Source of the DNA: Curtobacterium sp. VKM Ac-2922
GTDB taxonomy: Bacteria > Actinomycetota > Actinomycetes > Actinomycetales > Microbacteriaceae
Direction of reading: 5' to 3'
DNA length: 64,000 nucleotides
NCBI RefSeq assembly: GCF_022815645.1
Contig: NZ_JALGRO010000001.1
Span: 310,001 to 374,000 of the forward strand
Position 1 is the stretch's first letter, and each line of letters opens with the position of its first letter. Below, piece after piece: positions 36,138 to 43,924 of the stretch. The position numbers and the translations under genes are program-made. Below the pieces are notes generated by a model. It had not been told where the DNA came from. It did no database searches and saw nothing but the letters and a program-made list of their open reading frames with translations.

Positions 36138-36185
36138 TGTGGGCAGCTTCGCTCCGTGTCGTCGGAATCGCTTCCTTCGGTGTCG
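36138..36185 (+). repeat. Internal copy of the transposon left end
   Basis: TGTGGGCAGCTTCGCTCCGTGTCGTC... aligns with IRR at 39 of 48 positions and has the same orientation as IRL. It divides the element into an outer array segment (32948-36137) and an inner 10.05-kb unit (36138-46187) that carries the fluoride genes and the whole transposition module. Confidence 0.75.
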
Positions 36186-36250
36186 GGACGTCGCGGGTGC
36201 GCGAGACGGCCCGCGTGACTTGGGGTTCGGGTGCATAATGGTGGTGTCTT

Positions 36251-36352
36251 CGGACCCGGTAGTGGGGCTTGCCGGACCCAACCTCGACAGTTGTCGACAA
36301 CAGTCCCTATCTCAGCTGGTCGCGCTTCTGCGCGCCTGAGGTAGGGAGTGTC
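36251..36352 (+). ncRNA. Structured leader of the fluoride operon; candidate riboswitch
   Basis: The leader can form CCGGT/GCCGG (36256-36260 with 36271-36275). The loop sequence GGGGCT (36264-36269) pairs with AGTCCC (36302-36307), giving a pseudoknot that encloses a TCGAC/GTCGA hairpin (36284-36297). The CCC of that pairing is also the start of CCCTATCTCAG (36305-36315), which pairs with CTGAGGTAGGG (36336-36346) and covers the binding site GGGAG before ATG 36353. The two folds exclude each other. The topology and the GGnnnUGGnGnUnGCC segment recall the crcB-motif fluoride riboswitch, but its conserved GAUG/CUGAUG segments are absent, so the identity is uncertain. Confidence 0.4.
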
Positions 36353-36859
36353 ATGACAGCACCAATCGGTTCCGGACCGGTCGTCGTCGGCGTCCTGCCC
36401 GGCCTCGCTCCGGGGGTCATCGAGGTTGCGTCGTCTATCGCGCGGCGCTTCGGTACGACGCTGGTGTGCGTCAGCGTGGATGCATTGCTCTTCGATGCCG
36501 GTACGCGCTCGGACGGGTCGGTGATGGTGGAACCGATCGACCCTGACACCGCTGACACGACACCGCAGGGCTTGTCGGACAGTGACAAGGCGGCAGTACG
36601 TGCTGCCGCAACGACCTACGGCGTCGACGTCACGTTCGTCCCGGGTGTCGGGGATCCGAGCCGGGCACTGTCGCAAGTGGCCGAAGACCGCGACGCGGCG
36701 ATGCTGGTCGTCGGGGCCAGGACGGGAGCGGGTCGAATCGCGGAGTTCTTCACGGGGTCGGTCGCGGTACGGCTGACCCATCAGCAGCACCGTTCAGTGC
36801 TCGTAGTGCCCGTTGATCCGGTCGGGTTCGATGCCCCACTGCCGTGGGACACCCCGTGA
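36353..36859 (+). CDS. Universal stress protein (UspA family)
   Basis: A 168-residue single Usp domain: VVVGVLPGLAPGVIEVASSIARRFGTTLVCVSVD at the start, AAMLVVGARTGAGRIAEFFTGSVAVRLTHQQHRSVLVVPV at the end. The latter is the ATP-binding G-x-G-GS region and final strand. First gene of the fluoride operon. GGGAG lies five bases before the ATG, within the leader hairpin. Its 3' end overlaps the mutase start (GTGA). Confidence 0.88.
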   Translation: MTAPIGSGPVVVGVLPGLAPGVIEVASSIARRFGTTLVCVSVDALLFDAGTRSDGSVMVEPIDPDTADTTPQGLSDSDKAAVRAAATTYGVDVTFVPGVGDPSRALSQVAEDRDAAMLVVGARTGAGRIAEFFTGSVAVRLTHQQHRSVLVVPVDPVGFDAPLPWDTP

Positions 36860-37599
36860 CCGGCCAGCTTGTTCTGCTCCGCCACGGACAGAGCACTGCG
36901 AACGCTGCCGGTACCTTCACCGGCTTGCGAGACGTCGCGCTGACCGAACAGGGCAGCGCCGAAGCGAATCGGGCTGGGTTGCTACTTCTGCATGCCGGCA
37001 TCCGACCGGACCTCGTGCTCACGTCGACGCTCGAGCGGGCGCTCCACACGGCGGAGCTCGTCACCGACGTCCTCGGACGTGATGCGCCGATCGAGTCGAC
37101 GTGGCGGTTGAACGAGCGGAACTACGGCGCCCTCACCGGCATGTCCAAGCAGAATGCGCAAGCGGCGTTGGGGGCGGAGCAGTTCTTCGCTGTTCGTCGG
37201 ACCCGCACGGGACGGCCACCACGCATGTCGATCCGCGCGTGGCTGGCGCTCCGGCGGACGCCGGCGCTTCGTGGACTGCCGTGGGCGGCACTTCGTCGAA
37301 CCGAAACACTCTCCGACGTCATCCGCCGGGTCCAACCCGTCCTGTCGCACAGCATCACCCCGGCACTCCGCGACGGGCAGACAGTGCTCGTCGTCGCGCA
37401 CGGCAACTCACTGCGGGCACTGTGTGCCTGCATGGACGGCCTAACTGACGGTGAGCTCGCGGACCTGAACCTCCCCACGGGCGAACCCCTGATCTACCGG
37501 TTCGACGGCGACGGTGGGTTCTGTCCGCGGGGTGGGGAGTACCTGCATCCGGCAGCACGAGCAGCAGCGGCAGCGGTCACTGCGGAAGGTGGAACATGA
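36856..37599 (+). CDS. gpmA: 2,3-bisphosphoglycerate-dependent phosphoglycerate mutase
   Basis: 247 residues. Histidine-phosphatase core: catalytic LLRHGQSTANAAGTFTGLRDVALTEQG, SSerALHTAEL-type helix (STLERALHTAEL), LNERNYGALTGMSKQNAQ and the second catalytic His in VVAHGNSLRALC. It converts 3-phosphoglycerate to 2-phosphoglycerate, the step before enolase. RHGQ instead of the usual RHGE is a small deviation. GTG start overlaps the Usp stop; its own stop overlaps crcB1 (ATGA). Confidence 0.9.
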   Translation: MTGQLVLLRHGQSTANAAGTFTGLRDVALTEQGSAEANRAGLLLLHAGIRPDLVLTSTLERALHTAELVTDVLGRDAPIESTWRLNERNYGALTGMSKQNAQAALGAEQFFAVRRTRTGRPPRMSIRAWLALRRTPALRGLPWAALRRTETLSDVIRRVQPVLSHSITPALRDGQTVLVVAHGNSLRALCACMDGLTDGELADLNLPTGEPLIYRFDGDGGFCPRGGEYLHPAARAAAAAVTAEGGT

Positions 37600-38099
37600 C
37601 CTCCCGAACGGACACGCACCTGCCCGATGGGCAGCTCCCGCCCGACCCAGACATCGACGCCAACGACCCGGAACGTATCGACCGGCCAGTGCATCTGCGG
37701 TGGCGGTACCTCGGTGTCGTCGCACTCGGCGGCGCCATCGGTACCGCCGCACGCGACGGACTCAGCACCGCGTTCCCCGCTCAGCAGGAGGTGTCCTGGG
37801 CGATCTTCTGGATCAACATCGCCGGCGCGCTCCTACTGGGTGTGCTGCTGGAACACCTCGCGCATCGCGGACCTGACGAGGGTCGCCGCCGGACACTGCG
37901 CCTGCTTCTGGGAACCGGTGTCCTCGGCGGGTTCACCACCTACAGCACCCTCGCGACCAGCACCGGGGTGTTGTTCCTCGCTGGCCGCGGGTTGGCCGGC
38001 ACCGGGTACGCGCTCCTGACGGTCCTCGCCGGCGCGATCGCCACCGGTAGCGGCCTCGCGATCGCGGGTTTGGTCCGACCGAACGGGGCCACATCATGA
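37596..38099 (+). CDS. crcB: CrcB/Fluc fluoride channel subunit 1
   Basis: 167 residues with a ~35-residue polar N-terminal extension and four transmembrane helices. Family motifs: [13 protein letters not shown] (helix 1), [14 protein letters not shown] (helix 2) and [17 protein letters not shown] (helix 3 break). Usual Fluc sequence is GGFTTFSTF; here the pore phenylalanines are Tyr and Leu. This suggests that this subunit, as in other heterodimeric Fluc pairs, supports only part of the two-pore pathway. ATGA overlaps on both sides tie it to gpmA and crcB2. Confidence 0.93.
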   Translation: MTSRTDTHLPDGQLPPDPDIDANDPERIDRPVHLRWRYLGVVALGGAIGTAARDGLSTAFPAQQEVSWAIFWINIAGALLLGVLLEHLAHRGPDEGRRRTLRLLLGTGVLGGFTTYSTLATSTGVLFLAGRGLAGTGYALLTVLAGAIATGSGLAIAGLVRPNGATS

Positions 38100-38467
38100 G
38101 CGCCCTGGCCTTCCTCAGCGTCGCGGTCGCTGGCGGTGTCGGCGCGGCCGCACGGTTCTTCGTGGATGGTGCGATCAACCGGGGTCGGCAGTTCCGGCTC
38201 CCGGTCGGGACGCTGACGATCAACATCACCGGCTCGTTCCTGCTGGGCTTGATCACCGGCGCCGCCGGTCACCTCGGCGCCACCCCCGTCGCGGTGCTCG
38301 GAACAGGGCTCATGGGTGGCTACACCACGTTCAGCACCGCCAGCTTCGAGACCGTCCGCCTCGCACGCACTGGCCGCACCACCGCGGCTGCCGTGAACGG
38401 GCTCGGGATGCTCGTCGTCTCCGTCGCCGCAGCCGCCGGGGGCGTCACCCTCGGCACCCTCACTTGA
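38096..38467 (+). CDS. crcB: CrcB/Fluc fluoride channel subunit 2
   Basis: 123 residues, four helices, the standard compact length. Motifs: [27 protein letters not shown] and [15 protein letters not shown]. It keeps the phenylalanine of TTFST that its partner lacks. Fluc channels are antiparallel dimers that let fluoride leak out of the cell; two adjacent, different genes imply a heterodimer. ATG overlaps the crcB1 stop. Confidence 0.94.
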   Translation: MSALAFLSVAVAGGVGAAARFFVDGAINRGRQFRLPVGTLTINITGSFLLGLITGAAGHLGATPVAVLGTGLMGGYTTFSTASFETVRLARTGRTTAAAVNGLGMLVVSVAAAAGGVTLGTLT

Positions 38468-38493
38468 CCATCCGACTGGGAGACGAACAGCTC

Positions 38494-38979
38494 ATGCACT
38501 TCGACATCACGATCGAGATCCCCCGCGGCAGCGGCAACAAGTACGAGGTCGACCACGCCACCGGACGGATCCGCCTGGACCGGGCGGTGTTCACCAGCAT
38601 GGTGTTCCCGCAGGACTACGGCTCGATCGACGACACTCTCGGCGATGACGGCGACCCCCTCGACGCGCTCGTGCTGCTGCCCCGGCCCACGTTCCCCGGC
38701 GTCGTCATCGACGTCCGCCCGGTCGGGATGCTCCGCATGGTCGACGAGAACGGCGGCGATGACAAGATCCTCACCGTCCCCGCCGGAGACGTCCGCTTCG
38801 ACCACGTCCAGGACATCTCCGACGTCGCCGAGCCGGTCCTGGCGGAGATCGAGCACTTCTTCGCCCACTACAAGGAGATCGAGCACGGCAAGCACGTCAC
38901 CACCAACGGGTGGGCGAACCGTGTCGACGCCGAAGCCATCATCCGCGCCGCACAGGAACGGTTCACCCCGCACCCCTGA
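38494..38979 (+). CDS. ppa: Family I inorganic pyrophosphatase
   Basis: 161 residues. Active-site sequences [49 protein letters not shown] (the D-x-D-P-x-D metal motif) and [10 protein letters not shown] are all conserved. It hydrolyses pyrophosphate; family I enzymes are strongly inhibited by fluoride bound at the metal centre. ATG 38494 is preferred over a TTG at 38464 because GGGAGA precedes it and the protein then starts like its homologues. 26 bp after crcB2. Confidence 0.94.
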   Translation: MHFDITIEIPRGSGNKYEVDHATGRIRLDRAVFTSMVFPQDYGSIDDTLGDDGDPLDALVLLPRPTFPGVVIDVRPVGMLRMVDENGGDDKILTVPAGDVRFDHVQDISDVAEPVLAEIEHFFAHYKEIEHGKHVTTNGWANRVDAEAIIRAAQERFTPHP

Positions 38980-39028
38980 CCGGCACCCGCGCACCCGACA
39001 CCATCCAGTGCGCGCCCTGAACCGCCGT

Positions 39029-39081
39029 GGGGAGGCAACTGGCGCCCAGTGATCGCCAGGAGGTCGTCCCTCCGCCTCCCC
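39029..39081 (+). ncRNA. Three-way-junction fold upstream of enolase
   Basis: GGGGAGGC (39029-39036) pairs with GCCTCCCC (39074-39081). Inside are CTGGCG/CGCCAG (39039-39044 with 39054-39059) and GAGG/CCTC (39060-39063 with 39069-39072), leaving only three unpaired junction bases. It sits in the 145-bp ppa-eno gap, 43 bases before the eno start. It may be a processing site or a regulatory leader. Confidence 0.45.
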
Positions 39082-39124
39082 GCGGCCCACACCCGCACGA
39101 CCAACCCGAAAGGCGACAACCGCC

Positions 39125-40459
39125 GTGAACGACTACATCAGCAACGTCCACCACACCACCCACCATCAGGGCGAGTACGTGACCCACACCAGCCGCCCCG
39201 TCACCATCAGCAGCCTGCACGGCTCCCGGATCCTCGACTCCCGCGGCTACCCGACGATCCAGGTGCGTCTCGAGCTCGAGGACGGCACCGTCGTCACCGG
39301 TGACGCCCCCGCAGGCGCATCCACTGGCGCGCATGAGGCTGTCGAGCTTCGCGACGGCGGCAGCAGCTACGGCGGCCGCGACGTGAGCCAGGCACTGCAC
39401 CTCATCACGACGGACGTCGCACCGATGATCACCGGCCAGTCGTGGACCTCGATCGGGCAGGCCGACGCCGCCCTCGCTGCCCTCGACGGCACCCCGAACC
39501 ACCGCCGGCTCGGCGCGAACAGTGTCGTCGCGACCTCGATCGCGATGGCACGCGCTCTCGCCGCCGCAGCGGAGCTGCCGCTCTGGCGTTGGATCGCAGA
39601 CGTCACCGGCAGCACGCCCCGCCTGCCCGTCCCGCACTTCAACGTGCTCAACGGCGGAGCGCACGCAGCGAACGCGCTCGACTTCCAGGAGTTCATGATC
39701 GCCCCGGTGAACGCCGAGACCATGACCGACGCGGTTCGGATCGGATCGGACGTCTACCACGCGCTGGCGGCACTGGTCCGGGAACGGTTCGGCAGTCTCG
39801 GTCTCGGGGACGAAGGCGGCTTCGCCCCGTCGATCGCCGCGCCCGAGGAGGCCCTCGACCTCCTCGTCGCCGCGATCAGTGCCGCCGGTTACGAGCCCGG
39901 CGTGGACACCGTCGCGATCGCACTCGACCCGGCGGCGAACGAGTTCGCGCTCGGTGACGGTAGCTACCGGGTCGTGGACCGCCGGCTCGACCGCGCAGGC
40001 ATGGTCGACTACTACCGCGACCTCATCAGCCGGTATCCGATCCGGAGCATCGAAGACGGCTTCTCCGAAGATGACCACGGCGGCTGGAAGGCGATGTCGT
40101 TCGCGCTCGGCGACATGCTCCAGATCGTCGGCGATGATCTCTACGTCACCGATCCGCAGCGCATCCGCGACGGTGGGAAGGACGGGCTCTCGAACGCGGC
40201 GCTCATCAAGCCGAACCAGATCGGCACCGTCTCCCAGACCCTCGACGCGATCGGCGTCGCACGCTCGCTCGGGATGCGGAGCATGGTGTCGCACCGGTCC
40301 GGCGAGACCACCGACACGTTCATCGCGGACCTCGTCGTCGGCACCGGAACCGGACAGATCAAGTCCGGCGCACCCGCCCGCGGAGAACGCGTCGCCAAGT
40401 ACAACCGGCTCACCGAGATCGCGGAGAACAATCCGGAGCTGCCCTACGGGCTGCGCTGA
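39125..40459 (+). CDS. eno: Enolase (second, transposon-borne copy)
   Basis: 444 residues. GSRILDSRGYPTIQVRLEL, the mobile loop APAGASTGAHEAVELRDGG, LDFQEFMI, LGDEGGFAPS, metal ligands in ALDPAANEF, SIEDGFSEDD and IVGDDLYVTD, catalytic Lys in LIKPNQIGT and SHRSGET are all present. Small deviations: Ala for the first Ser of SGAST, and GGAHAANALD where GGxHADN is common. Enolase is a classic fluoride target (Mg-fluorophosphate), so an extra, divergent copy beside Fluc genes suggests a fluoride bypass. GTG 39125 follows GAAAGG; a second GTG is at 39179. Confidence 0.93.
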   Translation: MNDYISNVHHTTHHQGEYVTHTSRPVTISSLHGSRILDSRGYPTIQVRLELEDGTVVTGDAPAGASTGAHEAVELRDGGSSYGGRDVSQALHLITTDVAPMITGQSWTSIGQADAALAALDGTPNHRRLGANSVVATSIAMARALAAAAELPLWRWIADVTGSTPRLPVPHFNVLNGGAHAANALDFQEFMIAPVNAETMTDAVRIGSDVYHALAALVRERFGSLGLGDEGGFAPSIAAPEEALDLLVAAISAAGYEPGVDTVAIALDPAANEFALGDGSYRVVDRRLDRAGMVDYYRDLISRYPIRSIEDGFSEDDHGGWKAMSFALGDMLQIVGDDLYVTDPQRIRDGGKDGLSNAALIKPNQIGTVSQTLDAIGVARSLGMRSMVSHRSGETTDTFIADLVVGTGTGQIKSGAPARGERVAKYNRLTEIAENNPELPYGLR

Positions 40460-41376
40460 CCCCGACCGGTCACCTCGTGGGCGACGCGCAGGAAAGCAGA
40501 ACCAGCTGGCTGAGGCTCTCCCGACCAGATCGCCCGCAACGGCCGGGCAAGTGGCGGCCCAGCGAGCGGGACCCGCACCAGCGACCCGTCGTTGATGTCG
40601 GCGGCGACCGTGCGAAGGCTCATCACCGCCGGTGCAATTCCAGCCTGCGCGTTCGCCCGGATGATGCTCGTGGTCTCCAGCACCGCGGCCGGAACCGACA
40701 TGCTCAAACCGGCCTCCCTGAGCCATGCGGCGAGGGTCGCGCGAGTTCCGGAACCTTCTTCCCGCAGGAGCAGAGCCGTCGCCGCCAGGACCTCCGCAGT
40801 GATCCCGGTCGACCGAGCCCAGGGATGTTCCGGCGCAACGACGACCGCGAGCTCATCGTCCGCGATCACCTGCGCGGACACACCTGCCGCCGTCACCGGG
40901 GTCTCCGTGAACCCGAGGTTCGCGCCACCCGACTGCACGAGGTCCGTCACCGCGGCGGAGTTGCCCGCGATCAGGCGCACCCGCACGTCGGGTTCGCGGC
41001 GGCGGAATTCGAGCAGCCAGCCCGGCAGCAGCAGCTCCGCGATCGTCTGTGACGCTGCGACGACGAGCGAACCCGTGGGAGTCCGCAGCGCAGCCACTCC
41101 TGCTTCGAGGTGGCGAGACGCGTCGAGGACCGGTCCGGCCAGCCCGACGACGAGCCTGCCGGTCTCGGTCAGCACCGACCCCGTGGTCGAGCGGTGCACC
41201 AACAAGTGACCGACCATGCGCTCGGCGACCCGGATCCGAGCAGACACTGCCTGTTGCGTGACGCCGAGCGCTCCAGCGGCAGCGGAGAGGGAGCCGGTCT
41301 CGGCGACGCGTGCGAGCACGTCGAGTGTGTCGAGGTCGAGGGTTCGGTCCGTGAGTCGCCGTAGTGCCACAATCAT
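40444..41376 (-). CDS. LysR-family regulator
   Basis: 310 residues. HTH LDTLDVLARVAETGSLSAAAGALGVTQQAVSARIRVAERMVG, then a two-lobed effector domain beginning GSLVVAASQTIAELLLPGWL. It is divergent from the SLAC1/TehA-type transporter, the usual arrangement for a LysR activator and its target. The last 16 bases overlap the end of eno (convergent). The palindrome CACAATCATTGATTGTG covers its start codon. Confidence 0.9.
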   Translation of the reverse strand: MIVALRRLTDRTLDLDTLDVLARVAETGSLSAAAGALGVTQQAVSARIRVAERMVGHLLVHRSTTGSVLTETGRLVVGLAGPVLDASRHLEAGVAALRTPTGSLVVAASQTIAELLLPGWLLEFRRREPDVRVRLIAGNSAAVTDLVQSGGANLGFTETPVTAAGVSAQVIADDELAVVVAPEHPWARSTGITAEVLAATALLLREEGSGTRATLAAWLREAGLSMSVPAAVLETTSIIRANAQAGIAPAVMSLRTVAADINDGSLVRVPLAGPPLARPLRAIWSGEPQPAGSAFLRVAHEVTGRGQRSP

Positions 41377-41384
41377 TGATTGTG
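41368..41384. promoter_or_regulatory. Palindrome over the LysR start codon
   Basis: CACAATCA-T-TGATTGTG has perfect eight-base arms and includes the ATG at 41376. It is AT-rich in a GC-rich setting and probably serves autoregulation; the target promoter lies within the 63-bp divergent gap. Confidence 0.6.
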
Positions 41385-41439
41385 CCCTGCCAAGAGGTTC
41401 CGGGTACCGCCAGAGGCAGGATTCGCGCAGGCTTGGCCC

Positions 41440-42606
41440 ATGACAACGCTCCGCACGGACCCTGCACCCGCGAACGGTAGCCAGCTGCCCCAACGGCCGC
41501 AGACGGCGTTGTTCCGTGACCTGGAGCGGCCAGGCCTGATCGTGTCGAATCTCACACCGAACTGGTTCGCGTCGATCATGGGCACGGGGATCGTCGCTGT
41601 CGCAGCTGCGTCACTGCCGCTGCAGTTCCCCGGGCTGCGCCTCGCGGCGACGGTCGTGTGGGCGATCGCCGCGGTGCTCCTCGTCGCCCTCACGACCGCG
41701 ACGGTGCTGCACTGGATCCGCTACCGGAGCACTGCAGCCGGGCACCAGCTCAACCCGGTGATCTCGCACTTCTACGGCGCACCACCGATGGCGTTCCTCA
41801 CCGTCGGCGCCGGGACACTCCTGCTCGGCAAGGACTGGGTCGGCCTGCCCGCCGCCGTCACCATCGACTGGGTCCTGTGGACCATCGGCACCATCGGAGG
41901 ACTGCTCACGGCAGTGCTCGTGCCGTACCTGGCGTTCACCCGCCACGAGAACAAGCCCGACTCCGCGTTCGGCGGCTGGCTGATGCCGATCGTCCCGCCG
42001 ATGGTGTCCGCCTCCACCGGTGCGCTCCTGCTGCCGTACGCCCCCGCCGGGCAGGCGCGGGAGACGCTGCTGTGGTCCTGCTACGGCTTCTTCGGCCTCA
42101 GCCTCATCACGTCGCTGGTCGTGATCACGCTGATCTGGAACCGTCTCGCGCAGCACAAGGTCGGGGCCGCCGGCATGGTCCCGACTCTGTGGATCGTCCT
42201 CGGGCCGGTCGGACAGTCGATCACCGCGGTGAACCTCCTCGCATCGAACGCCCCCACCGTTGTCGATGCGAGTACCGCGCATGCCCTGCTGGTCGTGGCG
42301 CTGGTGTACGGGTTCGCGATGCTCGGCTTCGCGCTGCTGTGGACCGTCATCGCCCTCGCGATCACCATCCGCACTGCCCGCGAACACTTGCCGTTCAGCC
42401 TGACTTGGTGGTCCTTCACGTTCCCCGTCGGGACCTGCGTCACCGGCCTGAACGGGCTCGCCCTGCACTCAGGCCTGACCGTCGTTGCCGTCCTCGCCGT
42501 CATCTACTACGCCGGCCTCGTCGCCGCATGGATCACCGTTGCCCTTCGCACCTTTCACGGATCCGTCATCCGTGGCACCCTGCTGGCACCGCCACAGCCG
42601 GCATGA
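41440..42606 (+). CDS. SLAC1/TehA-type (TDT family) anion transporter
   Basis: 388 residues with ten predicted helices. LTPNWFASIMGTGIVAVAAASLPLQFPGLR is the typical TDT first helix; LNPVISHFYGAPPMAFLTVGAGTLLLG and WWSFTFPVGTCVTGLNGLALHSG are conserved later segments. The family includes sulfite exporters, malate/C4-dicarboxylate permeases, tellurite-resistance TehA and plant SLAC1 anion channels. In a fluoride island a role in anion efflux is conceivable, but the substrate cannot be read. ATG 41440; the stop overlaps the next gene (ATGA). Confidence 0.87.
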   Translation: MTTLRTDPAPANGSQLPQRPQTALFRDLERPGLIVSNLTPNWFASIMGTGIVAVAAASLPLQFPGLRLAATVVWAIAAVLLVALTTATVLHWIRYRSTAAGHQLNPVISHFYGAPPMAFLTVGAGTLLLGKDWVGLPAAVTIDWVLWTIGTIGGLLTAVLVPYLAFTRHENKPDSAFGGWLMPIVPPMVSASTGALLLPYAPAGQARETLLWSCYGFFGLSLITSLVVITLIWNRLAQHKVGAAGMVPTLWIVLGPVGQSITAVNLLASNAPTVVDASTAHALLVVALVYGFAMLGFALLWTVIALAITIRTAREHLPFSLTWWSFTFPVGTCVTGLNGLALHSGLTVVAVLAVIYYAGLVAAWITVALRTFHGSVIRGTLLAPPQPA

Positions 42607-43175
42607 GTACCCCCGAGGAACTCGCTGACGTTCGATCGCTGAACGGTCTCGCGGAGACGTGGCGGACCGCGCCCGACGGCAGCCAACGGTTCGTCCCGAG
42701 CTTCGACCCACGATCCGGCGGCAGATTCAGCCGTGTCCTGGTCCTGATGCAGTCGCCTGGCCCCCAGACCATCGCCGCAGCGCACGCAGCGATCTGCAGC
42801 GAGGACAACCCGGGCCCGACCGCGGCCGCGTTCCGAGCAGCCCGTATCGAGTCCGGACTCGCACGCGGCGAGTACGTCCGCTGGAACCTTGTCCCATGGG
42901 AACTGCCCGACCGCGTGCGACTCGAGGACATCGACGAGGGGCGGCATGCCCTCGCCACACTGCTCGCGGCCCTCCCCGCTCTCACTGCGATCGTCACGTA
43001 CGGGGCCGTTGCCCTCGACGGCGTCATGCGACACTTCACCCTGGACGAGCACCCCCGACTCCTTCCGGTCATCGCAGCACCACATCCGTCTCCCGCCAAC
43101 GGCCGCCACCGATCGGAACAACACCTCCGTTCCGTGCAAGCACTCCGGCTCGCCGCGCGAGCGCGGCAGACGTAA
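42603..43175 (+). CDS. Uracil-DNA-glycosylase-superfamily protein
   Basis: 190 residues. The motif-1 region is VLVLMQSPGPQT and the motif-2 region APHPSPANGRH (H-P-S-P-x-N), as in UDG families 4-5 and UdgX-like proteins; WNLVPWELPD is also shared. There are no cysteine ligands for a 4Fe-4S cluster. It may repair DNA or act as a regulator. Its translation is coupled to the TDT transporter by ATGA. Confidence 0.78.
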   Translation: MSTPEELADVRSLNGLAETWRTAPDGSQRFVPSFDPRSGGRFSRVLVLMQSPGPQTIAAAHAAICSEDNPGPTAAAFRAARIESGLARGEYVRWNLVPWELPDRVRLEDIDEGRHALATLLAALPALTAIVTYGAVALDGVMRHFTLDEHPRLLPVIAAPHPSPANGRHRSEQHLRSVQALRLAARARQT

Positions 43176-43185
43176 CAAATACGAA

Positions 43186-43312
43186 CGATTCCGCTACAAC
43201 TATCCGTACCGGCGCTCAGTCCGGGTGCGAGGCGCCGTGTCTTGTAGCGGAACCCAGTCCCAGAATCTACGTGCCGCCACTACCCCTCCTGGTCGAGTTT
43301 CGCTACGTTCTC
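43186..43312. promoter_or_regulatory. Probable res site of the transposon resolvase
   Basis: TTCCGCTACAA (43189-43199) and its exact inverse TTGTAGCGGAA (43242-43252) are 42 bases apart, and a related TTTCGCTACG lies at 43298-43307. This 130-bp gap directly precedes the resolvase gene, where Tn552/Tn3-type elements keep their res subsites and the resolvase promoter. Confidence 0.65.
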
Positions 43313-43315
43313 TTC

Positions 43316-43918
43316 ATGGGTCACCTTCTCGGGTATGCGCGCGTGTCCACCACAGACCAGGACGCGTCGCTGCAGATCGACGCGCTCAACGCCGCTGGCT
43401 GCTACCGCGTGTTCGTCGACACCATGTCCGGGTCGCTCCAACACCGGCCCGAGCTCGACAAGCTCCTCGACCAGCTCCGCCCCGGCGACACTCTCGTCGT
43501 CTGGCGACTCGACCGGCTCGGCCGGTCCATCCGGCACCTCATCGATCAGCTGCACGCTCTCGCCGAGCGCGGCATCGGGTTCCGGTCCCTGCAGGAGACC
43601 ATCGACACCACCTCGCCCGGCGGCCGGCTCGTGTTCCACGTCTTCGCCGCGTTGGCGGAGTTCGAACGGGACCTCATCAAGGAACGCACCAACGCCGGCC
43701 TCGCCGCCGCTCGAGCCCGCGGCCGCACCGGCGGCCGACCATCTCGGCTCTCCGCGGACCAGGTGCGCACCGCACGCCGGCTCTACGAACAGCAGGACAT
43801 GACCGTCGCGCAGATCGGCGACGTGCTCGGCGTTAGCCGCACCACCATCTACCGTGCACTCGCGAAGCACGCCGAGCCCGTCGCGGCGCGACGAACCAAG
43901 CCTTCCCCAACGATGTAG
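43316..43918 (+). CDS. Serine resolvase (TniR/BinR type)
   Basis: 200 residues. Catalytic Ser in YARVSTTDQD, DTLVVWRLDRLGRS, LVFHVFAALAEFERDLIKERTNAGLAAARARGRTGGRPS and a C-terminal HTH (MTVAQIGDVLGVSRTTIYRALAKH). It resolves cointegrates formed by replicative transposition. ATG 43316. Followed after six bases by the transposase. Confidence 0.93.
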   Translation: MGHLLGYARVSTTDQDASLQIDALNAAGCYRVFVDTMSGSLQHRPELDKLLDQLRPGDTLVVWRLDRLGRSIRHLIDQLHALAERGIGFRSLQETIDTTSPGGRLVFHVFAALAEFERDLIKERTNAGLAAARARGRTGGRPSRLSADQVRTARRLYEQQDMTVAQIGDVLGVSRTTIYRALAKHAEPVAARRTKPSPTM

Positions 43919-43924
43919 CTGGCT

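Noticed and set aside
36251..36352. Canonical fluoride riboswitch
   Set aside because: The pseudoknot topology fits, but the conserved GAUG and CUGAUG-type segments of the crcB motif are not there, so it is listed only as a structured leader.
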